Assembly (NCBI GenBank): GCA_030998225.1 | Contig: JAPYXD010000308.1 | Span: forward strand, 8,132,001-8,196,000 | Source of the DNA: Diplolepis rosae | Taxonomy: Eukaryota > Arthropoda > Insecta > Hymenoptera > Diplolepididae | Direction: 5' to 3' | Length of the DNA stretch: 64,000 bases | In this document: positions 46,199-56,870 of the stretch, piece after piece | Layout of the letters: each line of letters begins with the position of its first letter | Numbering within the stretch: position 1 is the first letter of the stretch | Program-made: the position numbers and the translations under genes | Notes under the pieces: model-generated | The model's input: only the letters and a program-made list of their open reading frames with translations | Told to the model about the DNA's origin: nothing | Database searches by the model: none

Positions 46199-47591
46199 TG
46201 TGACGTCCTAGGGACATCACACAAATATTTAAATTAAAAATCTTTAAGCCTGAGCTTTCGCTCAATAGCTTGGGACCCTTTGGAAAAAGCTCCTTAACCT
46301 AGGGGAAATTATTTGTGAATTGAAAGGAATGGTTTTCCTAGTACTCCAACCAAGCTGGAGCTTAAAAAAAACCAGGAAGGTTTTAGGGGGAAAAAGGAGC
46401 AATCCGGTCCTCGTACAGGACCATGGACTCTCCTTGGCGGATAAAGAAATTATCGTTCGATAATAAAAAAATAGACTAATTGTAATTTTAACAAAACGAA
46501 AGAAGGGAAAGGTAGACAGTAACAAAAATTGGCACTTACTTTTCATTATTTGAAGAAATACAATTCTTGATAAAAAGAGACCCTCAGAAGCCTCAGTTGA
46601 AGGTGGGCTGAAGTAAGGACTGACTCTTGCGAAACCGGAACTGGTCGAACCAAAAGTTTTTGAGAATAAAAATTAACTGCGCGGAATAAAAACTGCTTGA
46701 AACTCGAAATTTTTACTTTATTAGAACAACCGAACAACCGAACTACCGAAATTTGAAAAAGAGAGAAATGCTTCAGTATTTGTTTTTGAAAAACTGACTG
46801 ACTGAAAGTCAGCGAGTTACTGCTTAACCGAGAGATTTTTTGGTCCTCTTAAAAAACTAATCCACGCCCTAATCTCCCTACTTTTCCATTTCCCAGCCCC
46901 TTGAGGGTGGTTAATTTCTATTGAGATTGGTTTAGAAAAATTTCTGAGTCTCTTATTCGGTTTTTTAAGAAACTCCTTATGGAAATTAGCCGCCCACGTA
47001 CTCATGTGGTTGGTAAGTCCCATAAGTGCTTAAGTGCGGGGGAGTGTCTCATCTTTAAGTAGTTTTTGGCTCCCCTCAAAAGATGGCTCTTCAAGTACCT
47101 TTCCCATCTCCAACCGAGGCCTCTGATTCCTGTTTTTTAACAATAATTTCTAATACATATAATTTTGTTACTTAGACTTACATTGGCTAATTGTTTAAAG
47201 ATAAACCCTAAATATTTTGTATAACAAGTTAGATCAAATTTTACAATAATTTTTCTATGTATGGCAATATCATTCAGTTAAAATGTTTATATTAAAAAGA
47301 AATAAGTATTAATAAGAGAAGGTTATAGTATAAAAACTTAGGCTTTGCGCATAAGATGATCAGTTAAGAAGGTTTACGGGCATTAACAATTAAATATAAT
47401 AAGTTTATAATATTTTACTAGGTCTTCAAAAGTAATCTTTCTTCTTTTTCTTTTTGTAAAAAGAATAACTTTCCCACGCGAGAAACATCTGTTTAATCTA
47501 ATTAAAGTGCTTTACGTCAATTGGTCCTTGCTTTAAGAGGGACTGATGTGGGGCCATGTGTATGGCGCGCGGCAAAATAAGTATCTATTTG
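46199..47591 (-). repeat. 3' LTR (minus sense), one end deleted
   Basis: Matches 19022-22516 and 51435-53265. The stretch between GGTCCT and TGCTTTA..GGGACTGAT is missing, and the last 80 or so bases beyond GGCGCGCGGCAA are lost. Confidence 0.8.
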
Positions 47592-47778
47592 CAATTTATG
47601 TGATTTATGGAATTTGGAGGAGTTGGTTGGTTTTCCGATAGGATTCGTTGAAAGGCGGATACGTGTCTCGCCGACGGAAGACCTGATACATAATCCAAGT
47701 GACTAGCCAGATTATTAACTTAAGTTGAAGAATAATGTGGAACACGTGGATTTCTTTTCCTCCTTTACTTGAATTGTG

Positions 47779-48348
47779 TCATTTTGAATCCTTTAATTGT
47801 TCTATATCAATAAATGGTTTTCCGAGGATAGCTTGGCGGGCTTCTCCAAATATTTTAGAACGTATTAATTTAGTCAGGTTTGATTCAGCTTCTGGATCTA
47901 ACATTTTTTTAGCTTCCGAACATCCTTCTAAAAATTGGCTTAAGGGTATATTCGAACCATTGTATTCAGATACGACTTGTAACGCATCCTTTAAACTAAC
48001 AGTCTGGTTACTGGTTAATCCGCTTTCCGACATTTTCGATGAATTACTTATATTTCTGGTTGAATAGTTTTTCTGAATATTATCGGGTTTTTTGGAATTT
48101 GATTTATCCGAAACAAATTTTATAGTCTCGTTTAGATCTTCAGAGCTGGATCGACTCTCGTGAGGAGTACTTGTACCGGGCAAATTTCTAATTGGGGTTG
48201 ATGGAAAGTCTTCGTCTCGAGGTATAGATTTGCTAGGGGTGAATGGATCAAAAGCTTCAATTTCGTTTTTTAGATAAGGGTCGGATTGAGCCTGTTGACG
48301 CGTGATTCTTTGATTACTCATATATAACTCGATATCGTAATGTTTCAA
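47779..48348 (-). pseudogene. gag: gag-like frame of the TGTGACGTC-family element
   Basis: 189 codons from an ATG at 48348. The N-terminal half is Ser/Pro/Asp-rich (STPHESRSSSEDLNE). The C-terminal half has the errantivirus-type capsid start LSQFLEGCSEAKKML followed by LTKLIRSKIFGEARQAILG. The frame then ends, only about 190 bases before the LTR, so the rest of gag and all of pol are deleted. The element can only move, if at all, with help from a relative. Confidence 0.65.
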
Positions 48349-48515
48349 TAATACTTACTTTAGTAAAAATAAAATTTCTAGTCTATTGTCTAGTCGCTAT
48401 CTAGTGAGGGGAAAAAAAATTATATTTAATTAGTTCCTTGAGAATATTTTTATTTATTTATTATTTGTATATATTTCTTCTTAATGAATTTAGTTATAAT
48501 TAGGTGAACCTAAAT

Positions 48516-48704
48516 TTAGTCCAAATTGATGGATTTGAATTTTTTAATTAAATCGTCAATAGCGTCTTGTTGGCAGGACTGAGTTTGTTGTAAGGTATCT
48601 ACTGTCTCTCTTAACGGCGTGTTTGAATCTGTTAAAACACTAATCCAGCGTGTCAAAAACTGTACTTTTCCTTTAGCCTTTTCAAAACTGTAACGCAAAA
48701 GCAT
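48516..48704 (-). CDS. short coiled-coil-like frame upstream of gag
   Basis: 62 codons, mostly charged and helical (TLQQTQSCQQDAIDDLIKK). No recognised domain. With the next two frames it forms an unusual group of small minus-strand frames between the 5' LTR and gag; a once continuous, now broken ORF is possible. Confidence 0.3.
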   Translation of the reverse strand: MLLRYSFEKAKGKVQFLTRWISVLTDSNTPLRETVDTLQQTQSCQQDAIDDLIKKFKSINLD

Positions 48705-48900
48705 GCAATAATTTACTAATTCCTAAATATGATCTTCTGGATTTTCGATTTGTTCGCCTACTTCTAAAAACCTATCTTCTGAAAATCCAGGTGCAATTCT
48801 ATTCAGCCTGGGGATCATTCGAAAGAATTCTTCACAAAACCCAAAAAAAATTCGAGAAAGAGAATTGAATGCTTTTAAGTTGCTTTCGTAAATCTGTTGG

Positions 48901-49101
48901 TTATTTTAATTTTAATCCTTGCATGAGATTTTCTACCTTTCTAATATTCGATTCCTGCTTGATGAATTTTTGTGTTACTTGTCTTGTTTTCTGTCTTAAT
49001 TCGAAATCTACTTCACTATTATAACGAACAGCTTGATATAGGAGATTGATCTTTTGATCTAATTTCTTCTGACGTTTCTCTAGGATTGCACAATATTTCA
49101 A
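48901..49101 (-). CDS. short basic helical frame upstream of gag
   Basis: 66 codons, Lys/Gln-rich, predicted helical (LEKRQKKLDQKINLLYQAV). No domain recognised; could be part of the same broken ORF as the 62-codon frame. Confidence 0.3.
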   Translation of the reverse strand: MKYCAILEKRQKKLDQKINLLYQAVRYNSEVDFELRQKTRQVTQKFIKQESNIRKVENLMQGLKLK

Positions 49102-49357
49102 AATCCTTAAATTGCGGTCGGTTAAATCAAGTTCTCGTTAATTTCTGCAAGCTTTTACTCACTTACGTCGATTAAAAGTTTTCTTAAGTCAGGAGTCATA
49201 AATTCGAATAAAAGGACAATGATCTAAAAATTAAAAGCTTACTTTATTAATATTTTTCTACAAAAAATTTTGAAAAAGAATTAAATTAATTTTTATTAAA
49301 ATTTTAATGTTTATTTAACTAAATAATAATTAGGTTACAATAATTAATTAGAAAATA

Positions 49358-49708
49358 TTATTCAGAGCATTGTTTTATTTTTGGGATCTTATAAGTTTTA
49401 CGCCACTTTTTCAAACACCGCCTACAATTTACTCGAAGGAGGCCGTGTTTACAGATGTGAGGCCTTACGAGTTCAGTTTTTTCGTCTAGGGTGAGACTCT
49501 TAAAATTATCCTGCGCGACGACCTGTGGTGTTGGTTCCGGATTTTTATGGATACTTCTTTTGAGCTTCCTGTACTCCTCCAGAGGCAACCAGAATTCCCC
49601 TTTCGCAGCTTTAGCCTTTGCTAATTTTTTATTATGGGACCTTCTTTGCCTTTGAGAGTATCGGTTTCGACGCGTGGACTTATATCCTGGGGCTCCGTTA
49701 TTTTCCAT
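49358..49708 (-). CDS. 116-residue basic Cys-containing protein upstream of gag
   Basis: It opens at ATG 49708 and ends at a TGA at 49358. The N-terminus is strongly basic (RRNRYSQRQRRSHNKKLAK). Near the C-terminus CKHGLLRVNCRRCLKKW gives C-x8-C-x2-C with a His next to the first Cys, possibly a zinc-binding nucleic-acid motif. Gypsy elements normally begin with gag, so a gene before it would be unusual. It does not align by eye with any gag nucleocapsid. Confidence 0.4.
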   Translation of the reverse strand: MENNGAPGYKSTRRNRYSQRQRRSHNKKLAKAKAAKGEFWLPLEEYRKLKRSIHKNPEPTPQVVAQDNFKSLTLDEKTELVRPHICKHGLLRVNCRRCLKKWRKTYKIPKIKQCSE

Positions 49709-49859
49709 TAAAAATACAAGAACCGAAATTGAACCTTTATAATAAAACTTTCATAAGAATCTTAACGTGAGAAGTAGAATTGTTTCATGCCAATATTTTC
49801 TATTTTATTCAATGACTTCATAAATTTGATATGATTTTTTTAAATTTTCAAAATATTCT

Positions 49860-51260
49860 GTAAATCTGGTAGTTTGACTTATCAAGTAAAGGAATTTTAA
49901 GTTATAATTTATATTAGTTTATTTTAATATTGATCTAAAACACGAGTATATCTAATTTAGACAAAAAGATTTAAAACGATTTAGAAGATTCGCTACTTAG
50001 TAAAACTTAGTTTTGTCTTTTTTTTCTTTTTGGTATATTTAATGGATTTATGATTGATAATCTCTTATTTGCTTTATAGATTTTGGTTCAGTAAAAAAAA
50101 TATAGTAATCAGTGGTCAAGGTTTCTTTATAAAAATAAGAAATTTCATACAGTTTAACTTCCCCTTTTATTAGGATTTAGTGGTTTCAAAATTGAAATTT
50201 TTCAGATATAATAGATTTTGATTCAAGTAATTCTTTAGTTGTAATGACTTTTTTGAAAATTAAAGTTCATTAGATTTACTAAAAAAATTTTTTTAATAGT
50301 AAATATCAAATATATTAATTTTCTTAGAATTTTCTTCTACTCTTCTTTTTTAGATTTAGTAAAATTTCAGACAGTAATTTTTCAAACAATTTCCATTATA
50401 TTTTCAAATATAGAATTTTTAGATATAGTAATTTTCCGGATGTTTAAAATTCAAGAATAGTAATTTTATATTTGGTAACTCACAGACTTAGAAGGATTTG
50501 ATTCAATTACCTTTTTGGACTTAATAGATTCAGATATAGGAACGTTTTTCAGGCATTTAAATTTTCAGATTTAGGAGATTTTGAATATAGTATTTTTCAA
50601 ATTTAGGAACTTTGCAGATATTTTAATTTCAGGTATAGAATTTCCGAATTTAGTAATTTTCAGATAAAGTAGATTTCAGATTTAGAGGATAATTCCGATT
50701 TAGTAATTTTAGGATTTATAAGATTTCGATTTAGTAAATTCAAGATTAGTAATTTGTAGATTTAGAAGATTTTAGATTTAGCAGATTTTTAAATTTCGTA
50801 AATTTGTTTAATTATTTTTCAAATACAGTAGGCTTTTGACATCCCTCATATAGTTTTGTTTTAGTTTTTTCCTTTCAAATTGAATAGTTTTTTAATTCAA
50901 AAATTTTAGATTTCGTGGAATTTGATTTAATTATTTTCTTCACATAAAATAGATTATAATTTTTCATAGATTTAGTGATTCTTAGTATTTTTTTCAAAGG
51001 TTTAGAGTTTCATGACTTTATAAATTTAATAGAATTTGTTTCATTTCTTGTTTGATATAGTAAGATCAATGGATACTTGATAATTTCGGAGATTAAGTAG
51101 GTTCTTGAATTACCTTACTTTGAAAGATTTATAGTTTCATGATTTTCATAAATTTAATAGAATTGGTTTTATTTTAGGTTTAGTATTCTTCTTTGATTTA
51201 ATAAAATGCTTAGCTACTTAGACGTTGTGGATTCGGTAGCTTGTCAGAAAATTTTACGTC
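49860..51260. repeat. degenerate low-complexity region (TTTAGTAATTTTCAGAT-like)
   Basis: For about 1.4 kb, variants of GATTTAGTAATTTT and GATTTAGTAGATTT recur at irregular spacing of roughly 15-40 bases. It lies between the 5' LTR and the first frame of the element. Confidence 0.65.
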
Positions 51261-51434
51261 ATATTTTTATGTATTTTTGAACGAGAGAATCACGTTCACT
51301 CTCGGACTTCGCAATTAGTATGGAAAGAGAAAATATTAGTTTACTTTATATTTTCAAAGGTAAAAAAAAAGTATCTAACGCAAAATTTAAAGAGCTTTTC
51401 CAAAGTATCCCTCCGGGGCCTCCAAAAATTTTTA

Positions 51435-53265
51435 TGTGACGTCCTAGGGACATCACACAAATATTTAAATTAAAAATCTTTAAGCCTGAGCTTTCGCTCA
51501 ATAGCTTGGGACCCTTTGGAAAAAGTTCCTTAACCTAGGGGAAATTATTTGTGAATTGAAAGGAATGATTTTCCTAGTACTCCACCCAAGCTGGAGCTTA
51601 AAAGAAAAACCAGGAAGGTTTTAGGGAGGAAAAAGGAGCAATCCGGTCCTCGTACAGGACCATGGGCTGTCCTTGGAGGATAAAGAAATTATTGTTCGAT
51701 AATAAAAAAACAGACTAAATGTAATTTTAACAAAACGAAAGAAGGAAAAGGTAGACAGGAACAAAAATTGGCACTTACTTTTCTTTATTTAAAGAAATAC
51801 AATTCTTGATAAAAAGAGACCCTCAGAAGCCTCAGTTGAAGGTGGGCTGAAGTAAGGACTGCCTCTTATGAAACCGGAACTGGTCGAACTAACAGTTTTT
51901 GAGAATAAAAATTAACTGCGCGGAATAAAAACTGCTTGAAACTTGACATTTTTACTTTATTAGAACAACCGAACAACCGAAATTTGAAAAAGAGAGAAAT
52001 GCTTTAGTATTTGTTTTTTAAAAACTGTCTGACTCAAAGTCAGCGAGTTACTGCTTAACCGAGAGATTTTTTGGTCCTTTTAAAACACTAATCCACGCCC
52101 TAATCTCCCTAATTTTCCATTTCCCAGCCCCTTGAGGTTGGTTAATTTCTAATGAGATTGGTTTAAAAAATTTCTGAGTCTCTTATTCCAGTCGCGTTTC
52201 GGCCGTTGTATTGAGAGGAGGTTCTTTGTGGAAATTTATGGCGTTAAATCAAGCCTATGGCCGTTAACTTTGGTGTGTTCTTGAAGTGAAGAGTGGCGTT
52301 AGATTAATATATGCTCTACTGAAATACTTTACTAGTATATTATGTGCCTCGGCACACAATGAGGGTGATTGCGTGACGAGCGACAATGCTCGCAGGAGAT
52401 CGAAGCCAAGGCGTAGTCGAGGCGTAGGTGAGGCGTAGGTGAGGCATAGTCGAGGCGTAGCCGAGACGTAGCTGAGGCAAAGCCGAGACGAATCCGAGGC
52501 GCGATCAGTCCTGCGAGCATTATCGCGAGTCTCGCAATGTCCCGAATTGTGTGCATTAGCACATATTCTATTTTATGTGACTGTGGTGCGGATACGAGTT
52601 TTTATGCGTACATTGGAATCTAATCTAGTACTTATTGTAGTTGTTTGCTGCACTAGTTGTACGAAGCGGACGCAAATTGGTGACTAGTTCCGGCCATTTT
52701 GATTTTATTGGTCTTGTGTAGTAATCAGTGCTAACGCTGTACGAAGAAGAAGTGAGAAGAAGAAGAATAAGAAATAGATTGCGTTCCGCTGTAAGACTAT
52801 AATGCACATGCGCAGTTCAATTTCTACATTGTATTCCTCTGTAACGGAATATACAACATTGCTTTACTCTCAGCTGTAACGGAAAAACGAGTTTCCGCGG
52901 CTGAGGCACATAAAATATTTTCTTTTTGTAAAAAGAATAACTTTCCCACGCGAGAAACATCTGTTTAATCTAGTTAAAGTGCTTTACGTCAATTGGTCCT
53001 GGGAAAGTTTATATTAGAAGGATTGAAGAAATCTGGAAATCTGTTCTTCTTTCATTTTTATTACCTTTTTCCATTAAGTTCTTCAATTCTTCTGTATTTG
53101 TAAATTTGCATATGCCGTCTGTCGCGGAAGAAAGTTATTGCTTTATGAGGGACTGATATGGCGCCAAAGTGGGGCCATGTGTATGGCGCGCGGCAACAGT
53201 TTTCAAACTCAAAGAAAACTAAAGGGGAAGAACAACAGTTGGTGATAGAAAGGGTGGACGTGACA
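51435..53265 (-). repeat. 5' LTR (minus sense) with insertion
   Basis: TGTGACGTCCTAGGGACATC to GGTGGACGTGACA. Bases 52195-52916 are foreign relative to the other copies and carry a repeat shared with 6405-6785 plus a minisatellite-bearing MITE. Confidence 0.85.
52338..52566. mobile_element. inverted-repeat element with 11-bp minisatellite core
   Basis: Arms of about 60 bases (TATGTGCCTCGGCACACAAT ... AATGCTCGCAGGA, mirrored as TCCTGCGAGCATT ... ATTGTGTGC.TTAGCACATA) enclose nine copies of an 11-bp unit like GAGGCGTAGTC (about 52408-52506). Confidence 0.8.
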
Positions 53266-53499
53266 GTTCTTTCGCGGATGATGTCAGTCTCAGCAAAATG
53301 CTTGTCACAAACTGCTTGACCTTCTTCAACATCGATATCGATCGGTTTGAACAATTTGATTTTTTCTGATTTTTCTAAATCATTTCAGTCGATTATGTCG
53401 ATCATTAGAAGAGTGTATCACTGTACGTGATAACGGAACGTTCTTTAAAACTAGATGGTATTTTCCAATATAAATTGAAGAAATTTTTCTGTGAAAAAA

Positions 53500-53610
53500 G
53501 GAACGATTCCACTCCGCTGGGTATCGAGCCCAGGTCCTTTCGATTTCCGGATCCCGGAAGGCGCCTAGTAGATGGAGAGACCACCCAAATAATCTTTGTA
53601 GTACATATCC
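53500..53610 (-). other. tRNA-like sequence, possible SINE or tRNA relic
   Basis: On the minus strand a segment resembles the 3' half of a tRNA: a stem CCTTCCGGGATCCGGAA, then GGACCTGGGCTCGATACCC, close to a T-arm and B-box (GGTTCGANNCC). No proper A-box or acceptor pairing was found, so it is not called a tRNA gene. Confidence 0.3.
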
Positions 53611-54771
53611 ATGAATAATAATATCCGCTATCAATTTATTCCCTGTAATTATTATAATTTGTCCAATTAGGCCTGCACTAGTAGTTCCAAAACTTCTTAA
53701 AATTGTCCAAAATCTACCCCATGTGAATTCAGCAATTTGATCAATTACATCTTTATTAAATAAATTCGTTAATGATATTCCTTGATTAATAGTTGGATGT
53801 CCTGCTATTTATCTAGCTAAAGAATTTACAATCATTGGTTTTTCTGCTGGGAACATAACGTGATCTCGCAATTTATCAAGATCAGATTGCGAATAAATGC
53901 CACTTGCCGCTAAGGATGAAGGATTTGTGTATTTCCAGGTTGCTTTTGTGAGAGGTTCAACTATAGTTGGTGCTATGGATTCGACAGGATTTGAAAGTAA
54001 TTTGTACCAGGTTTCTCCAAAAAGGTACATTGGTGGAAGGAAAGAATTGCAATTTGTTTGGATACCGGACTTTGTTAATATATAAGTTCGTGGAGAAAGG
54101 AAAAAAGATTGATTTCCTCTAAATACTGGTAGTTGTAGATAACATTCTTCAGATTTGCGATATTTTACTTCAACCAGTATACATTTTACGATACGTACTA
54201 CTTCTCCTGCAATTACTGACATATATCGTGGGCCTTTCATTAAATGATATGCAAACTCGTCTGCTGATTGGGTTGCTAAGGTTAATGTATTTCTAAAAAC
54301 TTGCTGTTCAAGTATGCATCGTTGAGTAAGAACATCGTAATAAAGTCTTGTTACATCCTGCATAAGTTTAGAATCAGAGTGCAGGGGTGCAATAAACATG
54401 TCAATTGCGTAAGATAAGAACGCTCCCCTAGTCTCTAGGAACTGCACTTAGAGAAGTTTTCGAAAATTTTAGATTTTTTTCCAAATGACATTTTCTAATT
54501 TTTTAAAAATTAAACTCGCTTAATGATATAACCACAGAAATCAAGTGTATTTCCATTACAAAGGTGAAATAGAATTTCATTTAGGTTATTCAAGTTTATA
54601 TTCAAAAATAACACAATCCAAACTCAGTTTCCATTAAGGATTAGAATTTAAATATTTTAGTGTGTACAAATAGGAAAATGTAATGAAATGTTTGCGTTCA
54701 AGATTTAATATTAAAGTGGTTGAATGTTCAAGCCGAATGTTTTAAGACTGCATGTAATTCTACATTAGATT

Positions 54772-54814
<43 letters not shown>

Positions 54815-55139
54815 TACTATAACTTAACTTATAGTAAGTACACTTTCTTTTATGTATGAAAAAAATATCTACAACATATAAATGATAAATGATAAAAATG
54901 ACTTTAATTGATTAAAACTCTATGAGATAAGTAATAGCAGAGGTATAATTTAGAATGATAATCTTGTAATGACCAAGAAAGTAAGAGGACACCTAGTATA
55001 ACATCTGTCATCTCTATTACTATCTTCGTCTTACACATTGGCCTTATGGGGGTCAAAGTGTATATAAACAGAGTCAAATTCAAAGATGACACCACAGTGG
55101 GTCTACTCATATAAGAGAAAAGGGGAACGAATTATAATT

Positions 55140-55525
55140 TTTGCTATCAACAAGTGATGGCGTTATTGTCGCTACCGATGTTATTTTTAAACTGTTGTAA
55201 CCATAGCAACCATATCATTGCCAGTTGAAATAATACAGCCGATGCTCATTTCACTCAACTACCGTTCGAAGCACCTCAAGCGTCGGTGATATATTTATAA
55301 ATTTCAGTGTAACCCACTGACGCATTGTGATGTCCTGTCGTCGACAACGTTTTACTTAACACCTTACTATTTCCTATGTAACGCTTATTGATATTCACTT
55401 TGGGCGAATTAGGTATTTATAAAATTCATTTTAGCCGACTCAGATTTTATAAATGTTCTAAGTCCTTAAGTCACTTGTTTAATCGACAGAGTTGAGTAAT
55501 ATTACTTCAACTATTTTTCTCCGTG
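55140..55525. mobile_element. half copy of the CACGGAG TIR element, reversed
   Basis: Its complement matches 4621-4950 from CACGGAGAAAAATAG inward (AATTCRCCCAAAGTGAATA, CAATGCGTCAGTGGGTTA). Confidence 0.85.
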
Positions 55526-56042
55526 TAATTGTACAGTATTTATCTGTTCATTGTGATTCACATTCAAAAATTCTTGTTGCATTTTCATTCTTTCACAAAT
55601 TATTTTCAACTTTAAATCATTTAAATTTATGAAATGGATTTCATGCAATATATTTAAAAATTTTCCGCTCTTTAGAATACATCGGGCTGGGGGGGACGGG
55701 GGTTCGTTTGCATTTATATTAGTTCTTGCTATCAAATCTTGGCGGCACCAATGCTCATTTTCACTTTTTTAAGTACCCTCCTAAAATACATGGTAGTGGC
55801 CGCACTGTGGATGACACACTCCAAAAACGGACTAGTTCTGGATTTGAAGCTCGGCTAGCTCCTAAAAGTTTGTTTCCAAATTGTGACCAGTGTATGACAC
55901 GACGTTTCAACATTCGCTTAATAAAAATTACAAGTAACTGTAACTATCTAAGCATTTAATTTTTTTTTACCTTTCCAAATTTGTTCAATTTTTTTAGTTT
56001 GATTTTCTACTTGTTTCAATTTACATTTCGTTTGTGTAACGT

Positions 56043-56870
56043 TAGGCGTGAATTTTAATTTTTCGTTTAAAATGAATGATTACTATACTTATATTGTGCT
56101 AGGCGTTTGAAATCGCTAGGCGCGTATTTTGAATGTATATTCGCTCTCGATCAACATTTGATATGTGCAACGCTAGGCGTTCAATATTGCTAGGCGTGAA
56201 TTTTAATTTTTTGTTAAAATAATTGATAACTACACTTATATTGTGCTAGGTGTTTGAAATTGCTAAGAACGTATTTTGAATTTACATTCGCTTTCGATCA
56301 ACATTTAATTTGTGCAAAGCTAGGCGTTTTATATCGCTAGACGTGAATTTTAATTTTTCGTTTAAAATGAATGATTACTATACTTATATTGTGCTAGGCG
56401 TTTGAAATCGCTAGGCGCGTATTTTGAATGTATATAAACCTTTGATTTACATTTCGTTTGTGCAACGCTAGGCTTTTATTATCGCTAGGCGTGAATTTAA
56501 ATTTTTCTATAAAATTAATTGATAATTATACTTATATTGTGCTAGGCGTTTGAAATCGCTAGGCGCGTATTTTGAATTCATATAAACCTTCGATTTACAT
56601 TTCGTTTGTGCAAAGCTAGGCGTTTTATATCGCTAGACGTGAATTTTAATTTTTCGTTTAAGTAATTGATAACCATACTTATATTGTGCTAGGCGTTTGA
56701 AATCGCTAGGCGTGAATTTTAAAATTATATTCACATTAGATCAACATTTCATTTGCGCAAGGCTAGGCGTTTAATATCGCTAGGCATGAATTTAAATGAA
56801 TCTTTCGACTATTTGATAATTATACTTGTGTTGTGCTAGGCGTTTGAAATCGCTAGGCTCACTTGAGTTA
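56043..56870. repeat. tandem array, about 5.5 copies of 148 bp with CTAGGCG pairs
   Basis: Each unit contains two short modules, GCTAGGCGTTT..AATCGCTAGGCG, about 75 bases apart, joined by AT-rich spacers (CTTATATTGTGCTAGGCGTT recurs near 56091, 56237, 56386, 56532, 56679, 56826). Confidence 0.9.

Larger units (their letters stand above)
46199..53265 (-). mobile_element. TGTGACGTC-family LTR element (7067 bp), deletion derivative
   Basis: LTR copies sit at both ends (46199 to about 47591, truncated at its right end, and 51435-53265). The whole is flanked by GTTC (46195-46198, 53266-53269), a perfect 4-bp duplication. gag-like coding is on the minus strand, so the right LTR is the 5' one. A TGGAGGCCCCGG sequence just inside it (about 51410-51424, minus) may be the primer site. 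All of pol is deleted. Confidence 0.85.
46162..53350 (-). pseudogene. THAP-like zinc-finger exon split by an LTR element
   Basis: The minus strand at 53350-53266 encodes FKPIDIDVEEG followed by AVCDKHFAETDIIRERT, in which C-x2-HF resembles the second half of a THAP DNA-binding zinc finger. The frame is broken by the LTR element. At 46198 it resumes after removing one copy of the duplicated GTTC, continuing with IRGPDGIVLER to a consensus donor GTATGT at 46161. Start and first Cys pair are not identified; an acceptor near 53365 is possible. This was a host or DNA-transposon-derived gene, now interrupted, unless the element is spliced out. Confidence 0.5.

Noticed and set aside
53500..53610. 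tRNA gene
   Set aside because: Only a T-arm-like half is seen; no cloverleaf could be drawn, so it is kept as a tRNA-like relic.
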